A stretch of 64,000 nt of DNA, from assembly GCA_947304355.1 (NCBI GenBank), contig CAMZAX010000008.1, forward strand, positions 1 through 64,000, written 5' to 3'. Origin of the DNA: an uncultured Selenomonadales bacterium. GTDB taxonomy: Bacteria > Bacillota > Negativicutes > Selenomonadales > Selenomonadaceae. Below are positions 49,134 to 58,894 of this stretch, one piece after another. A model generated the notes under the pieces. It did no database searches. It was given only the letters and a program-made list of their open reading frames with translations, and was not told the DNA's origin. The translations under genes were made by a program, and so were the position numbers. Position 1 is the stretch's first letter. Every line of letters starts with the position of its first letter.

Positions 49134-49853
49134 TTAATTCCTTGTCGCCTTCACGAAGGTTTCGCCGTCGCGCATTTCCACGGTTCTGAACTGCAAGCCG
49201 AACGGCATTTTGACTTGCTCGGTCAAGTTGAAGTCGTGCAGAAACTTATCAAGGTTGACGCGGCGCAGGATGGCGTTCTCAACGTTGATGTGATTCATTT
49301 GGAAATAAAGATGACCGTCGCGCGCAATGATTTGCCCGCCGATTTCAACGTCAGCTTCGCGCCCGAAGATTTTGACTTTGCCGGACGCCTTGATGTCTTC
49401 GGGCGTCATGTTAACGTCCAAGTCTTTCAGACCTTTGCCGTCGGTTTTCTGCACGAGAAAATTTCGTAAGCTGTCCGCCGTGATGACGCCGCTCAATTCA
49501 AGACTGCCCGCCGAATTCAAGCAACGGTTGGTATGTTCTTCGCGGCTTATGCCTTCGGTGGGCAAGAGCAATTCTTTAATGTTGATATGAAGTGCCGTGC
49601 CGTCAAGTTCCGCCTGCTTGAGGTTGAGTTCACCGATATTGGCGTCGGCGGCGGTGCAGTGAATCTTGTCGACGTAACCCAGCGCGATTTTGGCGGCAGG
49701 CAGGGCGTCAAATGTCAAAGCGACTTCCTGCGCTTGAGTGGCCTCGGCGACTTTGCCTTTGATATAGTTCGTCAAAGCTTTGGGCACGACGAATTGAGCG
49801 AACGCGCCCGCCGCTATCAGCAGGACGACTATCGCGGCTAAAAATTTTTTCAT
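49134..49853 (-). CDS. DUF2993/LmeA-like exported lipid-binding domain protein
   Basis: Signal anchor MKKFLAAIVVLLIAAGAFAQFVVPKAL; topology of DUF2993 proteins. Confidence 0.6.
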   Translation of the reverse strand: MKKFLAAIVVLLIAAGAFAQFVVPKALTNYIKGKVAEATQAQEVALTFDALPAAKIALGYVDKIHCTAADANIGELNLKQAELDGTALHINIKELLLPTEGISREEHTNRCLNSAGSLELSGVITADSLRNFLVQKTDGKGLKDLDVNMTPEDIKASGKVKIFGREADVEIGGQIIARDGHLYFQMNHINVENAILRRVNLDKFLHDFNLTEQVKMPFGLQFRTVEMRDGETFVKATRN

Positions 49854-49867
49854 GACGCGCCTCCGTG

Positions 49868-50975
49868 TTAAATTTTGACGTTCGCCTTCGCGGCAAGGTA
49901 GGCGCGGATAAACGGGTCGATGTCGCCGTCCATAACCGCCTGCACGTTGCCGGTCTCTTCGCCCGTGCGCAAATCCTTGACGAGTTTGTAGGGTTGGAAG
50001 ACGTAAGAGCGGATTTGACTGCCCCATTCGATTTTTTTGAGGTCGCCTTCAAGCCCGGCGATTTCGGCTTCTTTTTTCTCAAGTTCAAGCTCGAAAAGTT
50101 TTGCGCGGAGCATTTTCAAGCAACGCTCGCGGTTTTGGATTTGCGAACGCTCGTTCTGGCACTGCACGACAATGCCCGTCGGGATATGCGTCATGCGGAC
50201 GGCGGAAGACGTTTTGTTGATGTGCTGACCGCCCGCGCCGCTTGCCCGATAGGTGTCGACGCGCACGTCCGCCATATTTATTTCGACTTCAACGGCGTCG
50301 TCGATTTCGGGCATGATGTCGCACGCGCTGAACGACGTGTGCCGTCGCGCATTTGAATCGAACGGCGAAATTCTGACCAGGCGGTGAATGCCCTTTTCGG
50401 ACTTGAGGTAGCCGTAAGCGTTGTGCCCTTTGACGAACAGCGACACGGACTTGACGCCCGCTTCGTCGCCGGGGAGCAGGTCGACGGTCTCGATTTCAAA
50501 GCCGTGACGTTCTGCCCAACGCGTGTACATGCGCAGAAGCATTTGCGTCCAATCTTGCGCCTCGGTGCCGCCCGCGCCCGCGTGCAAAGTCAAAATCGCG
50601 TTGTTTGCGTCGTAAGGTTCGCTCAGCATGATTTCAAGCCGCAGATTTTCCAAACCGCTTTCGACAGCCGCGATGTCCGCCGCGATTTCGGCTTCCTGCG
50701 AAAGGTCGTCTTCTTCCAGTGCGAGTTCAAGCAAAACCTGCGCGTCGTCGAATTTCGCCGTCAAGCCTTTGTAGGTCTCGATGCCCGATTTGAGCCCGTT
50801 GAGTTCCTGCGTTATCTTCTGCGCGGCGTCGGGGTCGTCCCAAAAATTCGGCGCGCCCATTTTGTATTCAAGCTCGGCGATTTTTTCTTCTTTGCGGGCG
50901 ATGTCAAAGTGAATTCCCCATTTCGTTGAGTTTGTCGCGCAGAGCGGTGAGCTCGGCTTTTCTGTCTTCCAGCAT
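49868..50975 (-). CDS. prfB: Peptide chain release factor 2, programmed +1 frameshift at CTT TGA C (50904-50909)
   Basis: Zero-frame MLEDRKAELTALRDKLNEMGNSL-TGA; +1 frame DIARKEEKIAELEYKMGAPNFWDD...GAGGTEAQDW...SGAGGQHINKTSSAVRMTH. Confidence 0.95.
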
Positions 50976-50988
50976 TGAATCACGTCCT

Positions 50989-52595
50989 TTAAGTTTTAGG
51001 TTCAAGTTTTATTTGAATCGCGTTGAGCTTGACGCCGTACGAATAAAGCGTTTCGCCGTTTTTAGCCCAAGGCGTCCATTTGCCGTCGAATTTGTGTACG
51101 CGATAGAGGATATCGGTTTTTTTTGTGCCGGCTTCGTCGAGGCGAATCTTCACGCCGAAAATTGATTTGGATTTGCCGGTGGTGCCCGCAGGTTCGGGAG
51201 CCGCCACTTCATCCGACCAACCTTCCGCATCGCCGTAGTAAACAGCGTAATAAACTTTGTGGATTGAAGAATTTATTTTAATCGCCTGAATGTCCAGCTT
51301 TTGGTCAAGCGAATTGCTGATTTGATTTTCGCCCATCCACACGCTCCAACCGTTTTTGTGGACATGCGTTTGATAACTCAACAACGGTCTGAATACATCC
51401 CAATCGGTCGGCAGAGCATAAGCTGTTATCAAGTCCTCGCGCTTTTTCAGCCGCTCCATGAATGACGAAAAAACCGTGCCGTAAGTCTGTACCAAACTTT
51501 TATTTATTGTGCGACCTTTCGCGGCGGCAAGCCCGACATATTGTAAAAATGCTTTAAAATTATCATTCTCGTCATCGGCGTCGAATTTATCGCCAAAGAA
51601 ACTTTTAAGTTGCTCGCTTAGCAAGAAGCAATGCAAATCATGGCGCACATTGAAAACCGACATGGTCGAATCCACGTAATAAGAATTTATTTCGTGCACT
51701 TGCTCAAGGGTTTGCTGATAGCCCGTAAAAGAATTGACGGAACGCGGAATAAGAATTGTCTCTGTTCCGTCACGCAGGAAAACTGAATTGTGCGAACAAG
51801 ATCCCACCGTCGACACGAAACTTTCCGCGTTTATCAGCAAGTTCAGTTGCTCTTCGAGAGTAAGCTTTTCGGGCGAAATCGTCTCGTAGCCTTTGGACTT
51901 GAAATACTCGGCAAGACGTTCTTCGCCGACTTGTCTCGCGCCGTAAAAATAATAAATTTTTTTGCTTGAAGTCGGCGTGCGATTTTTCAGCGCAAAGTCT
52001 CTTATGCGTTCAATCGTCTCGCGATATTCCGCCGTGAATTATCTGCCCGTATCCGTCAGAAAAAAAGATTCGTCGGGCAAGATTATTTTTTCAAAACGTG
52101 TCGGACAATCAACAGCTTGAAGTCTGTCAAAGTCTACATCCAAAATTTTCAACAGTCGCCTGAAATTTTTTTGACCCTTGAGCGGAGCAGTAGCCCAATT
52201 AATGTAGATGATCGGACAATCCTTGAATTGGTTTTTGAATTCGTCACTTTTCAAGAACCACAAGCGGCTTAGGTTGTCGGTAATTGCATGACCCCAAACG
52301 GGACAAAATATGCCGAGATAAATTACCGTTTTGGAGCTGTGAATAATCGCCGTGGGGGGGGGGTATAAGATTTGCCGGCTCCGTCAAAAACATGACTGCT
52401 TTTAATGAATTCTCCGTTGCCGTCGATAATGCCGCCCGAACCCCATGTCCACTTCCCATCAACCATAATGTCTTTGTGCGGAAGGATAGTGCCGTTCTCT
52501 ATAACGCTGAATCCCAACTCCTTGTCAAGGAAAAAGTCTCTCGCAAAAAAATTTTTCGCGTCGGCGGGATTGTAAAGATAGTCCAAATTAACCAT
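50989..52595 (-). pseudogene. GT61/DUF563-like glycosyltransferase interrupted by a C10 tract frameshift and one in-frame TAA
   Basis: MVNLDYLYNPADAK...VFDGAGKSYTPPP[C10]TAIIHSSKTVIYLGIFCPVWGHAITDNLSRLWFLKSDEF...FFLTDTGR*FTAEYRETIERIRDFALKN...NLLINAESFVSTVGSCSHNSVFL. Confidence 0.8.
52354..52363 (-). repeat. Homopolymer G10 on + (C10 on coding strand) within GT61-like gene
   Basis: cgccgtGGGGGGGGGGtataag. Confidence 0.98.
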
Positions 52596-52607
52596 ACGCA
52601 CGCTCCT

Positions 52608-53846
52608 TTAGAATTGTGACATGATTTTTGCGTTCTCGGCGGCGGACAGGCTCGGCGAAAATTTTTTCAGCGCGGCAATCGCCTCGTCAAATGAATTAGC
52701 CAAAACCAACTCGACGCGCCCGCCCAACAGCCGCTTCGCCTGCTTGAACACCAATCGATAATCGGGGCTCGACGCGACCAAAACGTAGCTCGACGCCAAA
52801 TCCGAATGTGCCGCGCCGATTATCTCGGACAGTGACGGCGACGATTCTTCGGAGCCCGAAACAAGTATTGACGCGCCGGCGTCCTGAAGTTTTTGCGCCT
52901 CGACAGAATCTTTTGCGACAGCCAACGCCGCGACTTTCATGATGGCTTCGTTGGCGGGCAAGACGTGCGCCTCGCTCATGTTGGTTATCTTGACTTCGGA
53001 CAGAGGACCCCAGCCTATTGCCTGTTCAAGCGTGGTGCCGACATGATCCGTGTGTAAATGGATGTCCAAGCCGCCGCGTGCACGTTCCACGATAGAAAAG
53101 CTGCTGAAGTCGCGCATTTGCCGTTCAAGTTCGGGCAAGCTCGCCTTTGAATTTTTCACGCGCAGACGAATGCAATACGGGCGCACCAAGTCGTTGCGCG
53201 GGTCGGGCATATTTTTATGCGTGCCGAGACCGAGCGACAGGCTCACGGCGGGCGAAACGAAATTCCCGTCCAAGCCCTTCAAACAGCCGCGCAGGAAACT
53301 CAACATGATATTCGCGCCCGCCTCGTTCAAGCCGATTTTCTTAACGGACGCCTCGCCCGAATGAATAGCCTCTTGCAAAATCTCGACAATCGGTCTGCCG
53401 TCGCGCACGGCATGATACGCGCCCTTCGCAACAGCCTTTGCCACGGCAATGAACGGTCGTTCGGGCTCTTCGGGGATAACTCGTTGCGCGTAAAGAATGC
53501 CGTATTGAAAAGCCTTGCCGAATTCGGAACCCGTCGCTTCGTATTTGCCGGCAAGTCCCGCGCTTATCCCGCGAAACATCTGAGCCAACACGACGCCCGC
53601 ATTACCGCGCGCACCGAAAACCGCCGCCGTCGCCACGCGTCGCGACAGCCCGCCGATTGAATCGTCTTTGGCGTCGGCAAGGGGCATGACCGCCGCGCCC
53701 ATCGTCCGCAAGATGTGTGTGCCCGGCAAAGTCCCTGCGCCGCCGAGCGCGTTTATCGTTTCGTACTCCAAAAGAAATTCGCTGTAGGCACCCGCAACCA
53801 TGCGCTTGAAGTCGCCGCCCGTGATAACTTCTCTGCTGCCCGTCAT
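52608..53846 (-). CDS. DAK2 (dihydroxyacetone kinase-like, phosphatase) domain protein
   Basis: GDFKRMVAGAYSEFLLEYETINALG; GARGNAGVVLAQMFRGIS; NEAGANIMLSFLRGCLKGLDG. Confidence 0.82.
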   Translation of the reverse strand: MTGSREVITGGDFKRMVAGAYSEFLLEYETINALGGAGTLPGTHILRTMGAAVMPLADAKDDSIGGLSRRVATAAVFGARGNAGVVLAQMFRGISAGLAGKYEATGSEFGKAFQYGILYAQRVIPEEPERPFIAVAKAVAKGAYHAVRDGRPIVEILQEAIHSGEASVKKIGLNEAGANIMLSFLRGCLKGLDGNFVSPAVSLSLGLGTHKNMPDPRNDLVRPYCIRLRVKNSKASLPELERQMRDFSSFSIVERARGGLDIHLHTDHVGTTLEQAIGWGPLSEVKITNMSEAHVLPANEAIMKVAALAVAKDSVEAQKLQDAGASILVSGSEESSPSLSEIIGAAHSDLASSYVLVASSPDYRLVFKQAKRLLGGRVELVLANSFDEAIAALKKFSPSLSAAENAKIMSQF

Positions 53847-53948
53847 ATCAACACCGCCTTTGCCAGTGATTTTTAACCGCTTGAAGGGATAATCTTGTTG
53901 ATTCGCGAAATAGGCGCAATAACCTTTAATTGGCAAGGAGAAAATTCA

Positions 53949-56327
53949 ATGGACGATAAAAAAATTGGTGCGGAGCCGAAACCCGCCGACAAACTTTCAC
54001 GCCACGGACGACCAAAAAAATTCGACGCGCCTGACAAAAATCGACGCGCCCGCAAAAAAATTTCCTACAAGGACAACGGCAGAGAAAAAATTTTTGCGCT
54101 CGACATAGGCACGCGTTCGGTTATCGGTATCGTCGCGGAACAGGACGACGACGGCATTTTGAAAGTAATCGCGACGTATCGCTTGGAGCACACAAGCCGC
54201 GCCATGCTCGACGGACAAATCCACGACGTGCCGCAAGTCGCCGAAGTCATCATCCGCGTGAAAAATTTTTTGGCTGACAGGGTCGGCGAACTCAAAAGCG
54301 CGGCAATCGCGGCGGCGGGTCGCGCCCTCTACACAATGACTGCCGAAGCAAGCGTCGAAGTCAACGGCGTCATTACCGACGAAGTGCAAAGCAGTTTAAA
54401 TTTCGCCGCCGTTCAGCTCGCGCAATCGCAACTGACCAAGGAAAAGAAAATCGACGCGCGAATTTACTACTGCGTCGGTTTCAGCATCATCAGCTACGAA
54501 CTCGACGGCATTCGTCTGAAAAGTTTAATCGGGCAACGCGGCAAGCTCGCCAAGACGAAAGTTATTGCGACGTTTCTGCCGCGTCAAGTCGTCGACTCAA
54601 TGCAGACCGCTTTGACTTACGCCGGGCTTGAAGTGCGCGCGCTGACGTTGGAGCCTATCGCCGCGATTAACGTCCTTGTGCCGCCGTCAATGCGTCATTT
54701 AAACATCGTCCTCGTCGACATAGGCGCGGGCACCTCCGACGTCGCGATAACCAAAAATGGCTCCGTCATTGCTTACGGCATGGTGCCGCTTGCGGGCGAC
54801 GAAGTCACCGAGGCGATTTCGCAACGCTTCCTGCTTGACTTCAACGTCGCCGAAGACATCAAGCGCAAGGCAACCAACGGCGAAGGCGCGACGTTCAGCG
54901 ACATATTGGGGCGCAGTTACGACTTGACGGCTGACGAAATTCTCATGCCCATCAACGAGCACGTCGGAATGATTGCAAACGCCATTGCCAAGACGATTTT
55001 GGAATTGAACGGCAACGAACCGCCGCAAGCGTTGTTGTTGGTCGGCGGCGGCGCGCTGAGCCCGAACTTAAACAAACTCGTCGCCGAAGCTTTGAACATG
55101 CCGCAAGACCGCGTTGCCGTCCGCAAGCCCGAAAACGTCGAAGGCATTAAAAATATTCCGCCCGCTTTGCAATCGCCCGACGCCGCCACGCCGCTCGGTA
55201 TCCTTAAGGTCGCGTCGACGGACACTTTCCATTTCTTCAACGTCACGATTAACGGGCAGGAAGTCAACCTGTTCCACTTCCGCGAACTGACGGTAAGCGA
55301 CGCCGTGTTGAGCGCGGGCATCGACTACAAAAAATTCAACGGCAAGCCCGGACTCGGTGTCATCATCACGTTGAACGGCGAGAAAAAATCTTTCCCCGGC
55401 ACAATGGGCACCTTCGCGAAAATTTTCGTCAACGACAAGCCCGCCACGCTCGACACGCCGCTTGAAGACAACTGCCGAATCGTGATTGAGCCCGGCACGG
55501 ACGGAATAAGCGCGGTGATTAAAATCGACGACGTGATTGCGATTGAGCCGACCTTCGCCGTGACCGTCAACGGCAAAGACATTTCCGTCAAGCCCAAAAT
55601 CCTCGTGAACGACGAAGTAAGTTTGCCCACGCGAATCCTGCAGGACGGCGACGTTGTCGACACAAAGACGCGGCGCACCGTCGGAGAGCTGTTGCGGCTG
55701 GCAAACTGCCCTCCCGCAGGCAAAAAGATTCACTACACGCTTAACGGTAGCAGAGGGCATTACGTCTGCAAGCCCGACATCTTTTTGAACGGCGACCGCG
55801 CAGATATTTCGGACGTGCCGCAGGCGGGCGACGCGATTGAATACGTTGCCAACGACGCGATTAAAGTTTCCGAAATCATCAAGGACGAGAGCCGCGCCGC
55901 CGCCATAAAAATTTTTTACAACGACAGGGAATACGCAATCCCGACGGCGACGACGGTTTTGCTCAGCGTCAACGGGCGCGTGTCGAACGAGAACACAATC
56001 GTCGAAGACGGCGCGGACATCCTTTACGAGCGTAAGGAAAAAAATTCCGTCATGGTCAGCGACGCGCTCCTTGCCGTGAATTTCAAACCGCCGCCCGCGT
56101 CGAGCCGCATGAGTTTCGAGATTAAAGTAAACGGACTGCCCGCCGACTTCGCCGACCCCGTCAAGAGCGGCGACCGTCTTGAAGTCATCTTGAAGACGCC
56201 CGACGGTCTGGAGTTCAAGCCGCTTGACGATTTGGAAACGCCAATTCGCAACGACAAGCCGCAAACTCCCGCGCAGCTTGAGCCCAACAAAAAATTTTCG
56301 ATAAGCGACTTCATGCGCACGGATTAA
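53949..56327 (+). CDS. FtsA/PilM-like actin-fold ATPase with long C-terminal extension
   Basis: FALDIGTRSVIGIVAEQDDDG; AAAGRALYTMTAEA; NIVLVDIGAGTSDVAITKNG; LLVGGGALSPNLNKLVAEALNM. Confidence 0.85.
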   Translation: MDDKKIGAEPKPADKLSRHGRPKKFDAPDKNRRARKKISYKDNGREKIFALDIGTRSVIGIVAEQDDDGILKVIATYRLEHTSRAMLDGQIHDVPQVAEVIIRVKNFLADRVGELKSAAIAAAGRALYTMTAEASVEVNGVITDEVQSSLNFAAVQLAQSQLTKEKKIDARIYYCVGFSIISYELDGIRLKSLIGQRGKLAKTKVIATFLPRQVVDSMQTALTYAGLEVRALTLEPIAAINVLVPPSMRHLNIVLVDIGAGTSDVAITKNGSVIAYGMVPLAGDEVTEAISQRFLLDFNVAEDIKRKATNGEGATFSDILGRSYDLTADEILMPINEHVGMIANAIAKTILELNGNEPPQALLLVGGGALSPNLNKLVAEALNMPQDRVAVRKPENVEGIKNIPPALQSPDAATPLGILKVASTDTFHFFNVTINGQEVNLFHFRELTVSDAVLSAGIDYKKFNGKPGLGVIITLNGEKKSFPGTMGTFAKIFVNDKPATLDTPLEDNCRIVIEPGTDGISAVIKIDDVIAIEPTFAVTVNGKDISVKPKILVNDEVSLPTRILQDGDVVDTKTRRTVGELLRLANCPPAGKKIHYTLNGSRGHYVCKPDIFLNGDRADISDVPQAGDAIEYVANDAIKVSEIIKDESRAAAIKIFYNDREYAIPTATTVLLSVNGRVSNENTIVEDGADILYERKEKNSVMVSDALLAVNFKPPPASSRMSFEIKVNGLPADFADPVKSGDRLEVILKTPDGLEFKPLDDLETPIRNDKPQTPAQLEPNKKFSISDFMRTD

Positions 56328-56339
56328 GGAGATGTTGCC

Positions 56340-57575
56340 ATGATTCATATTTGCTTCGGTCTTCACGACAGAAACGGACTCTATTCAAAATTCACGGGCA
56401 CGACGCTTTTGTCGGTCTTCGCAAACACCGCGTCGGAAATCACGGCGCACATCCTGCACGACACCACCTTGACGCAAGACAACCGCGAAAATTTCGTTTA
56501 CCTTGCGGGGCGTTTCGGTCAGCGCGTCGAGTTTCACAACGTCGAAAAATTATTCGCCGAAAAAATTTTGGCACCGCTGTCCGAAAAGTTTCAAGCCCTC
56601 TACAGCGAGGCGGCAATGTACCGATTCCTTATCCCGCACGTCTTGCCCGCGACCGTCGACAAAGTGATTTACCTTGATTCGGACGTTATCGTTAATCTTG
56701 ACATCGAAGAACTGTGGCGCATCCGAATCGTCGGCGAGCCGATTGCCGCAGTGCCCGTGTCCTATCAAAATGCCGATATTCAAGCCGGCATAAAGCGCGC
56801 AAGAAAAATGTTCCGCATGTGCGAAGACGGCGGCGTCAAGGCTGCGGAGTATTTCAATTCGGGCGTCCTGCTCATGAACTTGAACAGCTTCCGCGACGAG
56901 GAAGATACCCTAATCAGCGCGATTGAATCGATTGCCGTTTATCCCGAATACGAATTCCTTGACCAAGACGTCTTGAATTACTGCTTTGCGGCGAGGGCGG
57001 TGCGCTTGCCCGTCAAGTTCAATCGCGCCGTGCGTTACGAGCGGACGGAAGGCACAGGCGTCGTCGCGAACAAAATTTATCACTACGCCGGGCAGAATTA
57101 CGCTTGGAGCTTCAATCTCGACATGAAGGACGCGTTCAATCGCCTGTGGATGGATTATTTCATTAAGTCGCCGTGGTTCGATGTGCAGACGATCGGGCGG
57201 CTTTATGAGAGCGTTAAACGTTTGCACATCAACTTGAAAAACGCAATGGTGCAGACTTCGGCGGTAATCAGCGGCAAGACGCGCGTCTTTTTCACCATGC
57301 CGAGTAATTTGGAGGCGACGCGCGAAGTCTTTTCGGTGCGCGACGACGAAGAAATCATTCTTGCCGAATCGGACGCTTCGCTTAACGAATTGCTTGACCG
57401 AATGCACAACGCGCAGGGCAAAAAAGTTTTCTTTATCATGACGACGAATTTCCCGTTCGACGTGCTCACGGAGGCGGGCTTCGTTCGCGGGCGCGACTTC
57501 CTCAACGGCTTTGAATACCTGTCGGAGGCGAACGGCTTCCCGCTGGATTCTCATCGACTTATCAAGGCAATGTAA
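56340..57575 (+). CDS. GT8-family glycosyltransferase
   Basis: MIHICFGLHDRNGLYSKFTGTTLLSVF; KVIYLDSDVIVNLDIEELW. Confidence 0.9.
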   Translation: MIHICFGLHDRNGLYSKFTGTTLLSVFANTASEITAHILHDTTLTQDNRENFVYLAGRFGQRVEFHNVEKLFAEKILAPLSEKFQALYSEAAMYRFLIPHVLPATVDKVIYLDSDVIVNLDIEELWRIRIVGEPIAAVPVSYQNADIQAGIKRARKMFRMCEDGGVKAAEYFNSGVLLMNLNSFRDEEDTLISAIESIAVYPEYEFLDQDVLNYCFAARAVRLPVKFNRAVRYERTEGTGVVANKIYHYAGQNYAWSFNLDMKDAFNRLWMDYFIKSPWFDVQTIGRLYESVKRLHINLKNAMVQTSAVISGKTRVFFTMPSNLEATREVFSVRDDEEIILAESDASLNELLDRMHNAQGKKVFFIMTTNFPFDVLTEAGFVRGRDFLNGFEYLSEANGFPLDSHRLIKAM

Positions 57576-57586
57576 GGAGTGATTTA

Positions 57587-58807
57587 ATGATTCACGTTTG
57601 CTTCGGTCTTCACGACGAAACGGGGCGTTATTCCAAGTTCACGGGCACGGCAATGCTTTCAATCTTCGCGAACACCAAAGCGGAAGTCACTGCACATATT
57701 TTGCACGACGCCACACTGACGCAAGACAACCGCAATAAATTTTCTGCCGTGGCGAATCAATACAATCAACGCGTCGAATTTCACAACGTCGAAGAAATCT
57801 GCGCGGACAAGCTCGCCGAATACGTAAGCCTTGTGCCGTCCGTAAAAGATGCGCCCGTCACGGTCGGAGCGTTCTATCGGCTCGTGCTGACGGAAATTCT
57901 GCCGCCCGACGTTGAGAAAGTCATTTACCTCGACTCGGACGTTATCGTCAATACGAACATTGCCCGCCTGTGGGAAATCGAACTCGGCGACAAAATTTTT
58001 GCTGCCGTCCCCGAAGCCGCCAACGGTATGCTCTTGCAAAAAATCATGCCGCTTTGCCGCGAAGGTTACGTTAAGCCGGAAGATTATTTTAACAGCGGTG
58101 TCTTGCTCATGAACTTGAACAGACTGCGCGGCGAAGGCGAAACCCTCAAACGCGGCGCAATTTTTCGCGGGACACGCAACAACGGCTGTTACGACCAAGA
58201 CATTTTAAATTATCTGTTCGCCGCCGATTACGTTAAGTTACCCGTCGAATTTAATTGTTTCGTGAAATTTAATCGCCGGTTGAATGAAGAAGCCGCCTTC
58301 GGAAAAATTTATCACTACACATACGGCAGGGCGGGCAAAGGACTTACGCTTGACTCGGACGACGCGTTTAATCGCTTGTGGCTTGATTATTTTGCAAAGA
58401 CGCCGTGGTTCAACGCCGAAACGATAAGTCGGCTCTGCGCGGGCTTTCGGCAAGCATACGCCGACTTAACTGTTGCAATGATAAGATTGACGGCGACAAT
58501 GAGCGGCAAGGCGCGGGCGTTCGTCGTGCCCAAAGACGACAGCGACGACATTAAAACGCTCTTCGCCGTCCGCGCCGACGAGGACGTAATCACGGTCGAC
58601 AAATACATCCCGTTGCAGGAGATTTTCGAGCAAATGAATTCGTCACGCGGCAAAAAAATTTTCTTCGTCTTCGTTCGCGACTTCCCGTTTGAAAACTTCG
58701 AGCGATTGGGTTTCGTTCGCGGGCGGGATTTCTTTAACGGTTACGGGTTTTTCTTGGAGACGCAAGATTTTTCGCTTGATTCTCATCGAATAATTAAAGC
58801 AATGTAG
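57587..58807 (+). CDS. GT8-family glycosyltransferase
   Basis: MIHVCFGLHDETGRYSKFTGTAMLSIF; KVIYLDSDVIVNTNIARLWEIELGDK. Confidence 0.9.
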   Translation: MIHVCFGLHDETGRYSKFTGTAMLSIFANTKAEVTAHILHDATLTQDNRNKFSAVANQYNQRVEFHNVEEICADKLAEYVSLVPSVKDAPVTVGAFYRLVLTEILPPDVEKVIYLDSDVIVNTNIARLWEIELGDKIFAAVPEAANGMLLQKIMPLCREGYVKPEDYFNSGVLLMNLNRLRGEGETLKRGAIFRGTRNNGCYDQDILNYLFAADYVKLPVEFNCFVKFNRRLNEEAAFGKIYHYTYGRAGKGLTLDSDDAFNRLWLDYFAKTPWFNAETISRLCAGFRQAYADLTVAMIRLTATMSGKARAFVVPKDDSDDIKTLFAVRADEDVITVDKYIPLQEIFEQMNSSRGKKIFFVFVRDFPFENFERLGFVRGRDFFNGYGFFLETQDFSLDSHRIIKAM

Positions 58808-58823
58808 TTACCGACATCAATTA

Positions 58824-58865
58824 AAAGGAGCCGGTTTCATATGGACAACGGTCGGCTTTTATTTT
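58824..58865 (+). terminator. Putative terminator after GT8 pair
   Basis: AAAAGGAGCCG...CGGTCGGCTTTTATTTTT. Confidence 0.5.
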
Positions 58866-58894
58866 TAATTGTTGAAGTTAAGGAGTGACGCCCA

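Noticed and set aside
50904-50983. prfB as a pseudogene because of the in-frame TGA
   Set aside because: CTT TGA C at this position is the classical RF2 programmed frameshift and the +1 frame continues exactly into the RF2 core.
52323-52595. Separate short gene (ORF 52323-52601)
   Set aside because: It is the 5' part of the GT61-like gene truncated by the C10 tract; homology-like sequence continues in another frame.
30643-52595. Stop-codon reassignment (TAA as Tyr) suggested by two GT genes
   Set aside because: TAA serves as a normal terminator for several intact genes here (e.g. glgP, DUF5693), so decay or polymorphism is far more likely.
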